Notes: generated by a model not told the origin, from the letters alone. Shown: positions 35,100 to 45,109, counted from the stretch's first letter. The stretch is 64,000 nt of DNA from Cupriavidus sp. P-10 (GCF_003402535.2 NZ_AP025170.1:1302001-1366000); one strand, 5' to 3'. Translations and numbers: made by a program.

Positions 35100-35303
35100 A
35101 TGGACAGCAACCTGAATACCCTGGAACGGCGCATCATGGAGTTGCAGATCGAGCACCGCGATCTGGACTTCCTGATCGACCGGCTCTCCGGCGACGCCGT
35201 CCATGACGAGCTGCAGTTGCGCCGCCTGAAAAAGCGCCGCCTGAAGCTGAAGGACGCCATCACGCTGCTGCAGTTGCAGCTCGAACCCGACGTGCCGGCC
35301 TGA
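35100..35303 (+). CDS. DUF465 (YdcH-like) small protein
   Basis: A 67-residue helical protein of the YdcH/SlyX-like DUF465 family: an amphipathic hairpin with LERRIMELQIEHRDLDFLID, a central turn at SGDA, and the basic LRRLKKRRLKLKDAITLLQL. These small cytosolic proteins are widespread and of unknown role; the basic KKRR patch and leucine heptads point to a coiled-coil dimer. GGAG lies 8 bases before ATG 35100. It is in line with the coiled-coil protein gene upstream and the helicase gene downstream. Confidence 0.85.
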   Translation: MDSNLNTLERRIMELQIEHRDLDFLIDRLSGDAVHDELQLRRLKKRRLKLKDAITLLQLQLEPDVPA

Positions 35304-35374
35304 GCATCCGGGCCGCCGCGCCAGATGCCGCCGGCAGATCTACCGGCGGCCTACACAAACGTATTCCCCCACCC

Positions 35375-37546
35375 TTGTCCGACCTTTCCGATTCCCCCGA
35401 GCAAGACGACGCCGCCACTGCGGACGACGCAACGGACGTGCATGACGTCGCCGCCAGCGCTTTGGACGCCGCTGCCAGCCGCAGCGCCGAGCTTGGCACC
35501 ATCTTTGCCGATACCGGCACGCTGGCACAGGCCATCCCGGGCTACCGGCCGCGCGCGTCTCAGCACAAGATGGCCGATGCCGTCGCCGAGGCGATCGCCG
35601 CCAACGACACGGTGATCGTCGAGGCCGGCACCGGCACCGGCAAGACCTACGCCTACCTGGTGCCTGCCATGCTTTGGGGCGGCAAGGTCATCCTGTCCAC
35701 CGGCACCAAGAACCTGCAGGACCAGCTATTCCTGCGCGATATCCCGACGGTGCGCCATGCGCTGAACGTGCCGGTCTCGGTGGCCTTGCTCAAGGGCCGC
35801 GCCAATTACGTGTGCCACTACCACCTGGAGCGCGCGCAGGCGGCCGGGCGGCTGGCGTCGCGCCAGGATGCCGCGTGGCTGCGCGACATCGGCCGCTTCC
35901 TCAAGGAAACCAAGACAGGCGACAAGGCCGAGCTGGCCGCGGTGCCGGAAAACGCACCGGTGTGGCAGATGGTGACGTCGACACGCGACAACTGCCTGGG
36001 CTCGGAGTGCCCGTACTACAAGGACTGCTTCGTGATGCGCGCGCGCAAGGAAGCGCAGCAGGCCGACGTGGTGGTGGTCAACCATCACCTGTTCTTTGCC
36101 GACGTGGTGCTGCGCGATACCGGCATGGCCGAGCTGCTGCCCGCCGCCAACACCGTGATCTTCGACGAGGCGCACCAGCTGCCCGAAACCGCAACGCTGT
36201 TCTTCGGCGAGACGCTGTCGACCAGCCAGCTGCTCGAGCTGGCCCGCGACACGGTGGCCGAAGGCCTGTCGCATGCGCGCGACGCGGTCGACTGGGTCGC
36301 ACTGGGCGCGCCGCTGGAGCGTGCCGCGCGCGACCTGCGGCTGGCGTTCAACAAGGACAACGCGCGCCTGGCGCTGGGCCAGATCGAGGCCGACCGCCGC
36401 ATCGCCGAGCCCTTCAACGAAACGCTCGATGCGCTGGACGAGGCACTGTCGGCCTTTGTCGAGATGCTGGAAAGCCAGGCGGAGCGCGCCGAATCGCTGC
36501 AGCAGTGCCATCGGCGCGCGCTGGAACTGGCCGAGCGCCTGGCGGCATGGCGCAGCGATGCCGTTGCCGCGCCCGTGCCCGCCACACCGGCAGGCGAGGG
36601 GGGCGAGGGGGGCGAGGTAGCCGAAGCACGGGCGCCGGCAGAAACGGTACGCTGGGTCGAAGTGTTCTCCCATACCGTGCAGTTGCACCGCACCCCGCTG
36701 TCGATCGCGCCGATCTTCTCGCGCCAGCGCGGCGGCCAGCCGCGGGCGTGGGTCTTTACCTCGGCTACGCTGTCGGTCAAGGGCAACTTTACGCACTATG
36801 CGGCGCAGCTCGGGCTCGACAAGGACCGCTCGCTGACGCTGCCGAGCCCGTTCGACTACGCGACGCAGGGGCTGCTGTACGTGCCGCGCGACATGCCCGC
36901 GCCGCAGTCGCCGCAGTTCACCGATGCCGTGGTGCAGGCCGCGCTGCCGCTGATCGAAGCGGCCGGCGGGCGCACCTTCCTGCTCTGCACCACGCTGCGC
37001 GCGGTGCAGCGTGCCTCCGACCTGCTCTACGATGCCTTCGCCGAGCGCGGCCTGAACCTGCCGCTGCTGGTGCAGGGCCAGGCCAGCCGTACCGAGCTGC
37101 TCGACCGCTTCCGCGAGCTGGGCAACGCCGTGCTGGTCGGCAGCCAGAGCTTCTGGGAGGGGGTGGACGTGCGCGGCGAGGCGCTGTCGCTGGTGATCAT
37201 CGACAAGCTGCCGTTCGCGCCTCCGGACGACCCGGTGCTGGCCGCGCGCATGGAAGTGCTGCAGAAGAAGGGGCTGAGTCCGTTTGCCGCGCACCAGCTG
37301 CCGCATGCGGTGATCACGCTGAAGCAGGGCGCTGGGCGGTTGATCCGCTCGGAGTCCGACCGCGGCGTGCTGGCCATCTTCGACACCCGGCTGGTGGAGA
37401 AGCCCTATGGCCGCCAGATCTGGCAGAGCCTGCCGCCGTTCACGCGCACGCGCGAGGCGGCCACGGCGGTGCGCTTCCTGGAATCGCTGCGCGGCGAGGG
37501 CAAGACAGCGCCTGCTGAGGCGCAGGACGCCGACGCGGACGATTGA
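35375..37546 (+). CDS. DinG/YoaA-family ATP-dependent DNA helicase
   Basis: A 723-residue superfamily 2 helicase of the XPD/DinG group, acting in DNA repair or resolution of structured DNA. Motif I is VEAGTGTGKTYAYL (about residues 82-95), motif II is DEAH in VIFDEAHQLPET (about 265-275), and C-terminal motifs include GSQSFWEGVDVRGEAL and IKQGAGRLIR-like LKQGAGRLIRSESDRG. The iron-sulfur cluster cysteines are present: one in ANYVCHYHLE and three in NCLGSECPYYKDC. The linker around residues 405-420 is low-complexity Gly/Glu encoded by GGCGAGGGG repeats. The start is a TTG at 35375 (MSDLSDSPEQ); a later start is possible because the first 50 residues are not conserved. Confidence 0.9.
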   Translation: MSDLSDSPEQDDAATADDATDVHDVAASALDAAASRSAELGTIFADTGTLAQAIPGYRPRASQHKMADAVAEAIAANDTVIVEAGTGTGKTYAYLVPAMLWGGKVILSTGTKNLQDQLFLRDIPTVRHALNVPVSVALLKGRANYVCHYHLERAQAAGRLASRQDAAWLRDIGRFLKETKTGDKAELAAVPENAPVWQMVTSTRDNCLGSECPYYKDCFVMRARKEAQQADVVVVNHHLFFADVVLRDTGMAELLPAANTVIFDEAHQLPETATLFFGETLSTSQLLELARDTVAEGLSHARDAVDWVALGAPLERAARDLRLAFNKDNARLALGQIEADRRIAEPFNETLDALDEALSAFVEMLESQAERAESLQQCHRRALELAERLAAWRSDAVAAPVPATPAGEGGEGGEVAEARAPAETVRWVEVFSHTVQLHRTPLSIAPIFSRQRGGQPRAWVFTSATLSVKGNFTHYAAQLGLDKDRSLTLPSPFDYATQGLLYVPRDMPAPQSPQFTDAVVQAALPLIEAAGGRTFLLCTTLRAVQRASDLLYDAFAERGLNLPLLVQGQASRTELLDRFRELGNAVLVGSQSFWEGVDVRGEALSLVIIDKLPFAPPDDPVLAARMEVLQKKGLSPFAAHQLPHAVITLKQGAGRLIRSESDRGVLAIFDTRLVEKPYGRQIWQSLPPFTRTREAATAVRFLESLRGEGKTAPAEAQDADADD

Positions 37547-37583
37547 CGGGGCGCCGAAGGGACGTTGAACGCGCCGCGCTGAA

Positions 37584-37624
37584 AACAAAAACGGGACGGT
37601 CATGCGACACGTCCCGTTTTTTAT
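37584..37624. terminator. Bidirectional terminator between the helicase gene and bamD
   Basis: Arms AAAACGGGAC and GTCCCGTTTT flank a 13-base loop, with A runs on the left and T runs on the right. It can end the helicase transcript on the plus strand and bamD on the minus strand. Confidence 0.85.
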
Positions 37625-37649
37625 CGCCGCCGCCAGGCGTGAGCGAGGT

Positions 37650-38465
37650 TCAGAACACTTCCCACCAGGACTTGTCCTTGCGGCGCTCACCGTACTTGAT
37701 GAAGTCGCTTTCCGGGAAGTTCTTCTCCATCACGCGGGCGGTATCGTCGCGCAGGTCCTTCATGCCCATCGCATCGTACGAACGGATCATGATGTACAGC
37801 GCTTCCTCGTTGGCCGGCGCGCCGTCATAGTCCTTCAGCGCCTGCTGCGCGCGGTTCACCGCGGCCAGGTAGGCGCCGCGCCTGTAGTAGTAGCGTGCGG
37901 CATGCACCTCGTGCTGGGCCAGCGAGTTGACGATGTACTGCATGCGCAGTGCGCCGTCGGCGGTGTACTTGCTGTCCGGGTACTTGGTGACGAGCGTGTT
38001 GAACGCGTCGTAGGCGGCACGTGCCGCCTTGGGATCGCGCTCGCTCAGGTCCTGGCCGGAAAAGCGGCCCAGCCAGCCCAGGTTGTCGTTGAAGTTGATC
38101 AGCCCCTTGAGGTAGTAGGCGTAATCGATGTTGGGGTGGTTCGGGTGCAGCTGGATAAAGCGGTCGACCGCGGCCAGCGCGGCAGCCGTCTCGCCATCCT
38201 TGTAGTTGGCGTAGGCGGTGTCGATCTGCGCCTGCTGCGCGTAGCGGCCGAACGGATAGCGGCCTTCGAGCTTTTCGTACAGCTTGACGGCGCGGGTGTA
38301 GTCGCCGCCATCCAGTGCGTCCTTGGCTTCCGAATATAATTTGTTGGCCGACCAGCCGGCGGTTTCGTCGGGCTGGTCCGCCAGCAGGCCGCATGCCGAT
38401 AGCATGACGCAGCCGCCTGCGAGCAGAACCGCTCCAATAGTCGCGCGCCACGGCGCGCGTTTCAT
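37650..38465 (-). CDS. bamD: Outer membrane assembly lipoprotein BamD
   Basis: BamD is the essential lipoprotein of the BAM complex that folds outer membrane proteins. The 271-residue protein has a lipobox in [12 protein letters not shown] (lipidated Cys about residue 26) and then tetratricopeptide-like repeats: [60 protein letters not shown] and [20 protein letters not shown]. The C-terminal part ([20 protein letters not shown]) is also typical. ATG 38465 ([11 protein letters not shown]) is the best start; ATG codons at 38480 and 38486 would add 5-7 residues. It is divergent from rluD, with about 32 bases between the two starts. Confidence 0.94.
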   Translation of the reverse strand: MKRAPWRATIGAVLLAGGCVMLSACGLLADQPDETAGWSANKLYSEAKDALDGGDYTRAVKLYEKLEGRYPFGRYAQQAQIDTAYANYKDGETAAALAAVDRFIQLHPNHPNIDYAYYLKGLINFNDNLGWLGRFSGQDLSERDPKAARAAYDAFNTLVTKYPDSKYTADGALRMQYIVNSLAQHEVHAARYYYRRGAYLAAVNRAQQALKDYDGAPANEEALYIMIRSYDAMGMKDLRDDTARVMEKNFPESDFIKYGERRKDKSWWEVF

Positions 38466-38497
38466 GCTCAGCAATTGCATGGGCAATCGTATCCCGG

Positions 38498-39769
38498 ATG
38501 AAGAAAAATAGCGTCAAGCATTATAGCCCAAGCCCCCAGCCCCAAGCCCGACCGGCCGCAGGTGTGGGAGGACTGCCACCCGAACAGGTGCGCGCCGCCG
38601 CAGCCGTGGCCGATTCCGAGGAACTGGAAGACCTTGCCGATGCCGTGCCGGCCAACACCGCGCCAGGCGCCGAGGCGGGGGTAACCCTGTCGCTTGAGGT
38701 GGACAGTGCCGCGCATGGCGAGCGTCTCGACAAATTGCTGGCGCGTCACTTCAGCGAATTTTCGCGCAGCCGCCTGCAGCAATGGATAGAAAGCGGCGCA
38801 GTGCGCGTCGACGGCCAGGTGCGCCGCCCGCGCGATGCGGTACAGATGGGCAACCGCATCGAGATCCAGCCGCAGGCCGCGCCGGAGTCCTCCGCCTTTG
38901 CCCCGGAGGACGTGCCGCTGGACGCGGTCTATGAGGACGACACGCTGCTGGTGATCAACAAGCCTGCCGGACTGGTGGTGCATCCGGCCGCCGGCAACTG
39001 GAGCGGAACCGTGCTCAACGGACTGCTGCATCGCGATCCCGCTGCCGTGGCGCTGCCGCGCGCGGGCATCGTGCACCGGCTCGACAAGGAAACCTCCGGC
39101 CTGATGGTAGTCGCGCGCTCGCTGACCGCGCAGACCGACCTGGTGCGCCAGTTGCAGGCGCGCACGGTCAAGCGCACGTACATTGCGCTGGTGTGGGGCC
39201 GCACCTATGACGAGGGCACCATCGATGCGCCGATCGGCCGCGACTCGCGCGAACGCACGCGCATGGCGGTCGTGCATACGGCCAGCGGCAAGCCTTCGCG
39301 CACGCATTTCCGCACGCTGGCCACGGTGCCGCTGGGCCGCGGCTTTGTCTCGATGGTGATGTGCAAGCTCGAGACCGGACGCACGCACCAGATCCGCGTG
39401 CACTTCGAATCGATCGGCCATCCGCTGGTGGGCGATCCGGTCTACTTCCGCGCGACGCAGCGCGGCCAGCGTCCGGCGATCCGCGTGCCGCTGCCGGTGC
39501 CGTTCGAGCGCCAGGCGCTGCATGCGTACAAGCTTGGGCTGGTGCATCCGGCGACCGGCCGCCACATGTCGTGGACCGCGCAGCCGCCGGCGGACCTGCA
39601 GGCGCTGATCGATGCACTCGACTTCGAAAGCGCGCAGGAAGAGGATGAGGAAGAAGCCTGGGACGAAGTGTGGGAGGGCGGTGAAGCCCACTGGGAATAT
39701 GCCGGCGGGGGTGACGAGGAGGGTGACGAGGAGGGCGACGAAGATGAAGACGATGAGCGCGACGCCTGA
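38498..39769 (+). CDS. rluD: 23S rRNA pseudouridine synthase RluD
   Basis: RluD makes pseudouridines in helix 69 of 23S rRNA. The 423-residue protein has an N-terminal extension of about 60 residues, an S4 RNA-binding domain ([20 protein letters not shown], about residues 71-90), and the catalytic core with the Asp in [18 protein letters not shown] (about 190-207) plus [13 protein letters not shown] (about 290). The C-terminal 45 residues are strikingly acidic ([20 protein letters not shown], then [19 protein letters not shown]) and unlike E. coli RluD. The last codons overlap the pgeF start by 17 bases. Confidence 0.93.
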   Translation: MKKNSVKHYSPSPQPQARPAAGVGGLPPEQVRAAAAVADSEELEDLADAVPANTAPGAEAGVTLSLEVDSAAHGERLDKLLARHFSEFSRSRLQQWIESGAVRVDGQVRRPRDAVQMGNRIEIQPQAAPESSAFAPEDVPLDAVYEDDTLLVINKPAGLVVHPAAGNWSGTVLNGLLHRDPAAVALPRAGIVHRLDKETSGLMVVARSLTAQTDLVRQLQARTVKRTYIALVWGRTYDEGTIDAPIGRDSRERTRMAVVHTASGKPSRTHFRTLATVPLGRGFVSMVMCKLETGRTHQIRVHFESIGHPLVGDPVYFRATQRGQRPAIRVPLPVPFERQALHAYKLGLVHPATGRHMSWTAQPPADLQALIDALDFESAQEEDEEEAWDEVWEGGEAHWEYAGGGDEEGDEEGDEDEDDERDA

Positions 39770-40556
39770 TTCTCACTGGCTGGTGCCAGACTGGCCGGTG
39801 CCGGCGCGCGTGCGCGCGCTCTCGACCACGCGCCACGGCGGCGTCAGTCAGGGACCATACGGACTTGCCGGCGGCGTGCCGGGCGGGCTCAATCTGGGCA
39901 CGCATGTGGGCGACGATCCGTTGGACGTCGCGCGCAATCGCGAACGCCTGGCCGCGCACCTGCCGTCGATGCCGCGCTGGCTCGACCAGGTGCATGGCTG
40001 CGCCGTGGTCACCGCCGACCACGTGGCCGGTGCCGATGATCGCGCGCCGCAGGCTGATGCCAGCGTGGCGATCGCGCCGGGCCATGTCTGCGCCGTGATG
40101 ACGGCGGACTGCCTGCCAGTCCTGCTGTGCGATGCGCAAGGCACCGTGGTGGGCGCCGCGCATGCCGGCTGGCGTGGCTTGTGCAATGGCGTCATCGAAG
40201 CCACGCTGGTACGCATGCAGGCCGCTTCAGGCGGCCACGGCAGGCGCTGGCTGGCCTGGCTCGGCCCGGCCATCGGCCCGGATGCGTTCGAGGTCGGTGC
40301 CGAAGTGCGCGAGGCCTTCCTGGCGCAGGCGCAGGCCGGCGAGCAAGACGCCGTCGACGCGGCGTTCCGTGCCGGTGCTCCGGGCAAATACCTGGCGGAT
40401 ATCTATGCGCTCGCGCGCATGCGGCTGGCACGCGCCGGCTGCACCGAGGTGTATGGCGGTGATGCCTGCACCGTCACCGACGCAGCGCGTTTCTATTCGT
40501 ATCGTCGCGACGGCGTAACCGGCCGCATGGCCAGCCTGGCCTGGCTGGCCGACTGA
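39753..40556 (+). CDS. pgeF: Purine nucleoside phosphorylase/laccase-domain protein PgeF (YfiH)
   Basis: A 267-residue protein of the YfiH/PgeF family, formerly called polyphenol oxidase; members have been shown to act on peptidoglycan quality control or as purine nucleoside phosphorylases. Zinc-ligand motifs are [12 protein letters not shown] (His about residue 80), [13 protein letters not shown] (Cys about 120) and [13 protein letters not shown] (His about 138). The C-terminus [25 protein letters not shown] is typical (shown in two parts). The start is ATG 39753 (MSATPDSHW) or ATG 39744; both overlap the end of rluD, a conserved gene pair in this group. It ends 4 bases before the convergent small membrane protein. 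Confidence 0.9.
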   Translation: MSATPDSHWLVPDWPVPARVRALSTTRHGGVSQGPYGLAGGVPGGLNLGTHVGDDPLDVARNRERLAAHLPSMPRWLDQVHGCAVVTADHVAGADDRAPQADASVAIAPGHVCAVMTADCLPVLLCDAQGTVVGAAHAGWRGLCNGVIEATLVRMQAASGGHGRRWLAWLGPAIGPDAFEVGAEVREAFLAQAQAGEQDAVDAAFRAGAPGKYLADIYALARMRLARAGCTEVYGGDACTVTDAARFYSYRRDGVTGRMASLAWLAD

Positions 40557-40560
40557 GGCG

Positions 40561-40797
40561 TCATTCTTTCCTCTCCGGCGGCATTTCCGCCACCGGCGGC
40601 CCATCGCTGCCGGCCTGCGCGGCGCGCTCGGCTTGCGCCTTGCGCCGCCGCCGCGCGGGCGTGCCCATGATGTAAAGCACCAGCGCCACCGGCGCCAGTC
40701 CATAGAACACGAACGTGGCGACGCCCGCCACCACCGTGTGCTCGGTGATCGCCATCATCAGCGCGACGTAGAGCCAGCCAATGGCCACGATGTACAT
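40561..40797 (-). CDS. Small membrane protein of unknown function
   Basis: A 78-residue protein with two predicted membrane helices: YIVAIGWLYVALMMAITEH (residues 2-20) and VAGVATFVFYGLAPVALVLY (about 24-43), then a charged tail (ARRRRKAQAERAAQ...PPERKE). An AGAAGGA ribosome site stands 10 bases before ATG 40797. The same gene is found upstream of phaC in R. eutropha H16 as I recall, with no known role. It is convergent with pgeF and divergent from the phaC promoter; the open frame continues upstream beyond 40797 but is not supported. Confidence 0.75.
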   Translation of the reverse strand: MYIVAIGWLYVALMMAITEHTVVAGVATFVFYGLAPVALVLYIMGTPARRRRKAQAERAAQAGSDGPPVAEMPPERKE

Positions 40798-40902
40798 AAA
40801 ATTTTCATCCTTCTCGCCTATCCTGCGGAGCCTCGGCGGAGGCAGGCGCGGCATACCGTCCGGTAGGTCGGGAAGCGCGCCTCGCCGGGGCGGATTTCCA
40901 CA

Positions 40903-40932
40903 TTGACAGCGCATACGTTGCAAGGCAACAAT
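40903..40932 (+). promoter_or_regulatory. phaCAB promoter
   Basis: TTGACA at 40903-40908 and AACAAT at 40927-40932 with an 18-base spacer. This matches the sigma70-type phaC1 promoter described for R. eutropha H16, which has the same hexamers and spacing and starts about 300 bases upstream of phaC. Here the expected start of transcription is near 40939, giving a leader of about 290 bases. Confidence 0.85.
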
Positions 40933-41054
40933 GGCCTCAAATGTCTCGGGATCGCTGACGATTCCAAGGATTTTTGCCGGCAAGCATACCGCATGGCGTT
41001 GCCAGCCAGAGCGCCGCGGTAGCCGGTAAAAAGGGAGTTGCTATCGGGATGGGC

Positions 41055-41088
41055 GGAATCCGCCGCGCAAGCGCGGCGTCAGGATTCC
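41055..41088 (+). promoter_or_regulatory. Strong hairpin in the phaC leader
   Basis: Two nested inverted repeats: GGAATCC with GGATTCC outside, GCCGCGC with GCGCGGC inside, loop AA, and a 4-base bulge GTCA on one side. It lies about 115 bases after the presumed transcription start and 140 bases before phaC, with no T tract, so it is more likely an mRNA stability or folding element than a terminator. Confidence 0.55.
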
Positions 41089-41230
41089 GGCGAATTATCT
41101 GGCTAGCCTGCCCAATTCGGGTGAGGCGCGCGCCGGGTCCATCCGGATAGCATCTCCCCATGCAAAAGTGCCGGCCAGGGCAATGCCCGGAGCCGGTTCG
41201 TATAGTGACGGCAGAGAGACAATTCACATC

Positions 41231-43000
41231 ATGGCGACCGGCAAAGGTGCGGCAGCTTCCACCCAGGAAGGCAAGTCCCAACCGTTCAAGTTCACGCCGG
41301 GGCCATTCGATCCAGCCACATGGCTGGAATGGTCCCGCCAGTGGCAGGGCACAGGAGGTAACGGCCATGCGGCCGGTGCAGGCATTCCGGGCCTGGACGC
41401 GCTGACAGGCGTGAAGATCGCCCCGGCGCAGCTGGGCGATATCCAGAAGCGCTACATGAACGACTTCGTGGCCCTGTGGCAGGCCATGGCCGAGGGTAAT
41501 CCCGACGCCGCGGGCCCGTTGCATGACCGGCGCTTCGCCGGCGAGGCGTGGCGCAACAACGTGCCTTACCGCTTTGCCGCCGCGTTCTACCTGCTCAACG
41601 CACGCGCCATGACCGAGCTGGCGGACGCCGTCGAGGCCGACGCCAAGACGCGCCAGCGCATCCGCTTTGCGATTTCGCAATGGGTCGATGCGATGTCGCC
41701 GGCCAATTTCCTGGTCACCAACCCCGAAGCGCAGCGGCTGCTGATCGAATCGGGCGGCGAATCGCTGCGCTCCGGCGTGCGCAACATGCTCGAGGACCTG
41801 ACGCGCGGCAAGATTTCGCAGACCGACGAGACCGCGTTCGAGGTCGGCCGCAACGTTGCCGTGACCGAGGGTGCGGTGGTCTATGAAAACGAATACTTCC
41901 AGCTGCTGCAATACAAGCCGCTGACCGCCAAGGTCCACGCGCGGCCGCTGCTGCTGGTGCCGCCGTGCATCAACAAGTACTACATTCTCGACCTGCAGCC
42001 GGAAAGCTCGCTGGTGCGGCATGCGGTGGAGCAGGGTCATACCGTGTTCCTGGTGTCGTGGCGCAATCCCGATGCCAGCCTCGCGGCCTCTACCTGGGAC
42101 GATTACATCGAGCACGGCGCCATCCGTGCCATCGAGGTCGCGCGCGATATCGGCGGCCAGGACCAGATCAACGTGCTGGGCTTCTGCGTGGGCGGCACCA
42201 TTGTCTCGACCGCACTGGCGGTGCTGGCCGCGCGCGGCGAGCATCCGGCCTCGAGCCTGACGCTGCTGACCACGCTGCTGGATTTTGCCGACACCGGCAT
42301 CCTCGACGTGTTCGTCGACGAGGCCCATGTGCAACTGCGCGAAGCCACGCTGGGTGGTGGCGCCGGCGCGCCGTGCTCGCTGCTGCGCGGGCTGGAGCTG
42401 GCCAATACGTTCTCGTTCCTGCGCCCGAACGACCTGGTGTGGAACTATGTGGTCGACAACTATCTGAAGGGCAACACGCCGGTGCCGTTCGACCTGTTGT
42501 TCTGGAATGGCGACGCCACCAACCTGCCTGGCCCGTGGTACTGCTGGTACCTGCGCCACACCTACCTGCAGGATGAACTGAAGGTGCCCAACAAGCTGAC
42601 CGTGTGCAACGTGCCGGTTGACCTGGGCAGCATCGACACGCCGACGTATCTCTACGGCTCGCGCGAGGACCACATCGTGCCGTGGACCGCCGCCTATGCC
42701 TCGACCGCGCTGCTCAAGAACAACGTGCGTTTCGTGCTGGGGGCGTCCGGGCATATCGCCGGCGTGATCAACCCGCCGGCCAAGAACAAGCGCAGCCACT
42801 GGACCAACGACAAGCTGGCGGCCTCGCCGCAGCAGTGGCTGGCCGATGCCACCGAGCACCACGGCAGCTGGTGGCCGGACTGGATGGCATGGCTCGCCGG
42901 CCATGCCGGCGCCAAGCGCGCCGCGCCCGCCGAGTACGGCAACGCGCGCTATCCCGTGATCGAACCCGCGCCTGGGCGTTACGTCAAAGCCAAGGCATGA
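41231..43000 (+). CDS. phaC: Class I poly(3-hydroxyalkanoate) synthase
   Basis: PhaC polymerises 3-hydroxyacyl-CoA (mainly 3-hydroxybutyryl-CoA) to PHB at the granule surface. The 589 residues equal the H16 enzyme in length. The catalytic triad is verified by codon position: Cys319 in LGFCVGGTI (lipase-box-like), Asp480 in YGSREDHIVPW and His508 in LGASGHIAGV. The N-terminal domain (about 1-200) is the dimer and activation part, and the C-terminal alpha/beta fold spans about 200-589. An AGAGAGA ribosome site stands before ATG 41231. It is the first gene of phaC-phaA-phaB. Many substitutions against H16, for example in the N-terminal 60 residues, show it is from a sister species. Confidence 0.98.
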   Translation: MATGKGAAASTQEGKSQPFKFTPGPFDPATWLEWSRQWQGTGGNGHAAGAGIPGLDALTGVKIAPAQLGDIQKRYMNDFVALWQAMAEGNPDAAGPLHDRRFAGEAWRNNVPYRFAAAFYLLNARAMTELADAVEADAKTRQRIRFAISQWVDAMSPANFLVTNPEAQRLLIESGGESLRSGVRNMLEDLTRGKISQTDETAFEVGRNVAVTEGAVVYENEYFQLLQYKPLTAKVHARPLLLVPPCINKYYILDLQPESSLVRHAVEQGHTVFLVSWRNPDASLAASTWDDYIEHGAIRAIEVARDIGGQDQINVLGFCVGGTIVSTALAVLAARGEHPASSLTLLTTLLDFADTGILDVFVDEAHVQLREATLGGGAGAPCSLLRGLELANTFSFLRPNDLVWNYVVDNYLKGNTPVPFDLLFWNGDATNLPGPWYCWYLRHTYLQDELKVPNKLTVCNVPVDLGSIDTPTYLYGSREDHIVPWTAAYASTALLKNNVRFVLGASGHIAGVINPPAKNKRSHWTNDKLAASPQQWLADATEHHGSWWPDWMAWLAGHAGAKRAAPAEYGNARYPVIEPAPGRYVKAKA

Positions 43001-43082
43001 TGCTTGCATGACGGCCGGGCCGCCACACCGGGCGGCGCCGGCCGCCGCGCAGGCTTTCCATTTCCATTGAAAGGACTACACC

Positions 43083-44264
43083 ATGACTGACGTTGTCATC
43101 GTTTCCGCGGCCCGTACCGCAGTAGGCAAGTTTGGCGGATCGCTGGCCAAGATCCCGGCACCGGAACTGGGCGCCGTGGTCATCAAGGCCGCGCTGGAGC
43201 GCGCCGGCATCAAGCCGGAACAAGTCAGCGAAGTGATCATGGGCCAGGTGCTGACCGCCGGCTCGGGCCAGAACCCGGCGCGCCAGGCGTCGATCAAGGC
43301 CGGCCTGCCGGCCATGGTGCCGGCGATGACCATCAACAAGGTTTGCGGCTCGGGCCTGAAGGCCGTGATGCTGGCGGCCAATGCCATTGCTGCCGGCGAC
43401 GCCGAGATCGTGGTGGCCGGCGGCCAGGAAAACATGAGCGCCGCGCCGCACGTGCTGCCGGGCTCGCGCGACGGCTTCCGCATGGGCGACACCAAGCTGG
43501 TCGACACCATGATCGTCGACGGCCTGTGGGATGTGTACAACCAGTACCACATGGGCATTACCGCCGAGAACGTCGCCAAGGAATACGGCATCACGCGCGA
43601 GGCGCAGGATGAATTCGCGGTCAGCTCGCAGAACAAGGCCGAAGCCGCGCAAAAGGCCGGCAAGTTCGACGAGGAAATCGTGCCGGTGCTGATCCCGCAG
43701 CGCAAGGGCGACCCGGTCGCGTTCAAGACCGACGAGTTTGTCCGCCAGGGCGCCACGCTGGACAGCATGTCCGGCCTGAAGCCCGCCTTCGACAAGGCCG
43801 GCTCGGTGACCGCGGCCAACGCCTCGGGCCTGAACGACGGCGCTGCCGCGGTGGTGGTGATGTCGGCCGCCAAGGCCAAGGAACTGGGCCTGACGCCGCT
43901 GGCCACGATCAAGAGCTTCGCCAACGCCGGCGTCGATCCCAAGGTGATGGGCATGGGCCCGGTGCCGGCTTCCAAGCGCGCGCTGTCGCGTGCCGGCTGG
44001 ACGCCGCAGGACCTCGACCTGATGGAAATCAACGAGGCCTTCGCCGCGCAGGCGCTGGCGGTGCACCAGCAGATGGGCTGGGATACCTCCAAGGTCAACG
44101 TCAACGGTGGCGCCATCGCCATTGGTCACCCGATCGGTGCATCGGGCTGCCGTATCCTGGTGACGCTGCTGCACGAAATGAAGCGCCGCGACGCCAAGAA
44201 GGGCCTGGCCTCGCTGTGCATCGGCGGCGGCATGGGCGTGGCGCTGGCGGTTGAGCGCAACTGA
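43083..44264 (+). CDS. phaA: Acetyl-CoA acetyltransferase (beta-ketothiolase)
   Basis: PhaA condenses two acetyl-CoA to acetoacetyl-CoA, the first step of PHB synthesis. The 393-residue biosynthetic thiolase has its active residues at the expected codons: Cys88 ([11 protein letters not shown]), His349 ([10 protein letters not shown]) and Cys379 ([12 protein letters not shown]). The gene follows phaC by 82 bases. The ribosome site AAAGGA precedes ATG 43083. Substrate range is short (C4); the longer-chain thiolase is BktB at 48.9 kb. Confidence 0.98.
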   Translation: MTDVVIVSAARTAVGKFGGSLAKIPAPELGAVVIKAALERAGIKPEQVSEVIMGQVLTAGSGQNPARQASIKAGLPAMVPAMTINKVCGSGLKAVMLAANAIAAGDAEIVVAGGQENMSAAPHVLPGSRDGFRMGDTKLVDTMIVDGLWDVYNQYHMGITAENVAKEYGITREAQDEFAVSSQNKAEAAQKAGKFDEEIVPVLIPQRKGDPVAFKTDEFVRQGATLDSMSGLKPAFDKAGSVTAANASGLNDGAAAVVVMSAAKAKELGLTPLATIKSFANAGVDPKVMGMGPVPASKRALSRAGWTPQDLDLMEINEAFAAQALAVHQQMGWDTSKVNVNGGAIAIGHPIGASGCRILVTLLHEMKRRDAKKGLASLCIGGGMGVALAVERN

Positions 44265-44368
44265 TCCGCACCTGAGCTGACATTACGCGGCAACAAATCA
44301 GCAGTAGGCCGGGCCAGCGGTCCGCGCGGGCCCGGCAACGATAACGAAGAGCCAATCAAGGAGTGGAC

Positions 44369-45109
44369 ATGACTCAGCGCATTGCGTATGTGACCGGCGG
44401 CATGGGCGGCATCGGGACCGCTATTTGCCAGCGCCTGGCCAAGGATGGCTTTCGTGTGGTGGCCGGCTGCGGCCCCAATTCGCCGCGCCGTGAGAAGTGG
44501 ATCGAGCAGCAGAAGGCGCTCGGCTTCGATTTCGTTGCCTCGGAAGGCAACGTCGCCGACTGGGACTCGACCAAGACCGCCTTCGACAAGGTCAAGGCCG
44601 AGGTCGGAGAGGTCGATGTGCTGATCAATAACGCCGGCATCACGCGTGACGTGGTCTTCCGCAAGATGACGCGCGCCGACTGGGATGCGGTGATCGACAC
44701 CAACCTGACCTCGCTGTTCAACGTCACCAAGCAGGTGATCGACGGCATGGTCGACCGCGGCTGGGGCCGGATCGTCAATATCTCGTCGGTGAACGGCCAG
44801 AAGGGCCAGTTTGGCCAGACCAACTACTCCACCGCCAAGGCCGGCCTGCACGGTTTCACCATGTCGTTGGCGCAGGAAGTGGCGACCAAGGGCGTGACGG
44901 TCAATACCGTTTCGCCGGGCTATATTGCCACCGACATGGTCAAGTCGATCCGCCAGGATGTGCTCGACAAGATCGTCGGCACGATCCCGGTGAAGCGCCT
45001 GGGCGAGCCGGAAGAGATCGCATCGATCTGCGCCTGGCTGTCTTCCGATGAGTCCGGTTTCTCCACCGGCGCCGACTTCTCGCTGAACGGCGGCCTGCAC
45101 ATGGGCTGA
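44369..45109 (+). CDS. phaB: NADPH-dependent acetoacetyl-CoA reductase
   Basis: PhaB reduces acetoacetyl-CoA to (R)-3-hydroxybutyryl-CoA for PhaC. The 246-residue short-chain dehydrogenase has the nucleotide motif VTGGMGGIGTAI (about residues 7-18), NNAG in VLINNAGITRD (about 85-95), and the catalytic set Ser140, Tyr153 and Lys157 verified by codon position (ISSVNGQ, TNYSTAKAG). AAGGAG lies 5 bases before ATG 44369; a GTG six bases earlier is inside that site and not used. The gene completes the phaCAB operon and is followed by a hairpin. Confidence 0.98.
   Translation: MTQRIAYVTGGMGGIGTAICQRLAKDGFRVVAGCGPNSPRREKWIEQQKALGFDFVASEGNVADWDSTKTAFDKVKAEVGEVDVLINNAGITRDVVFRKMTRADWDAVIDTNLTSLFNVTKQVIDGMVDRGWGRIVNISSVNGQKGQFGQTNYSTAKAGLHGFTMSLAQEVATKGVTVNTVSPGYIATDMVKSIRQDVLDKIVGTIPVKRLGEPEEIASICAWLSSDESGFSTGADFSLNGGLHMG

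Noticed and set aside
36594..36620. Frameshift in the helicase gene at the GGCGAGGGG repeats
   Set aside because: The repeat keeps the frame and only builds a Gly/Glu linker; motifs before and after are in the same frame.
40937..43009. Open frame of 690 codons antisense to phaC
   Set aside because: Shadow of a verified gene with its catalytic residues in place.
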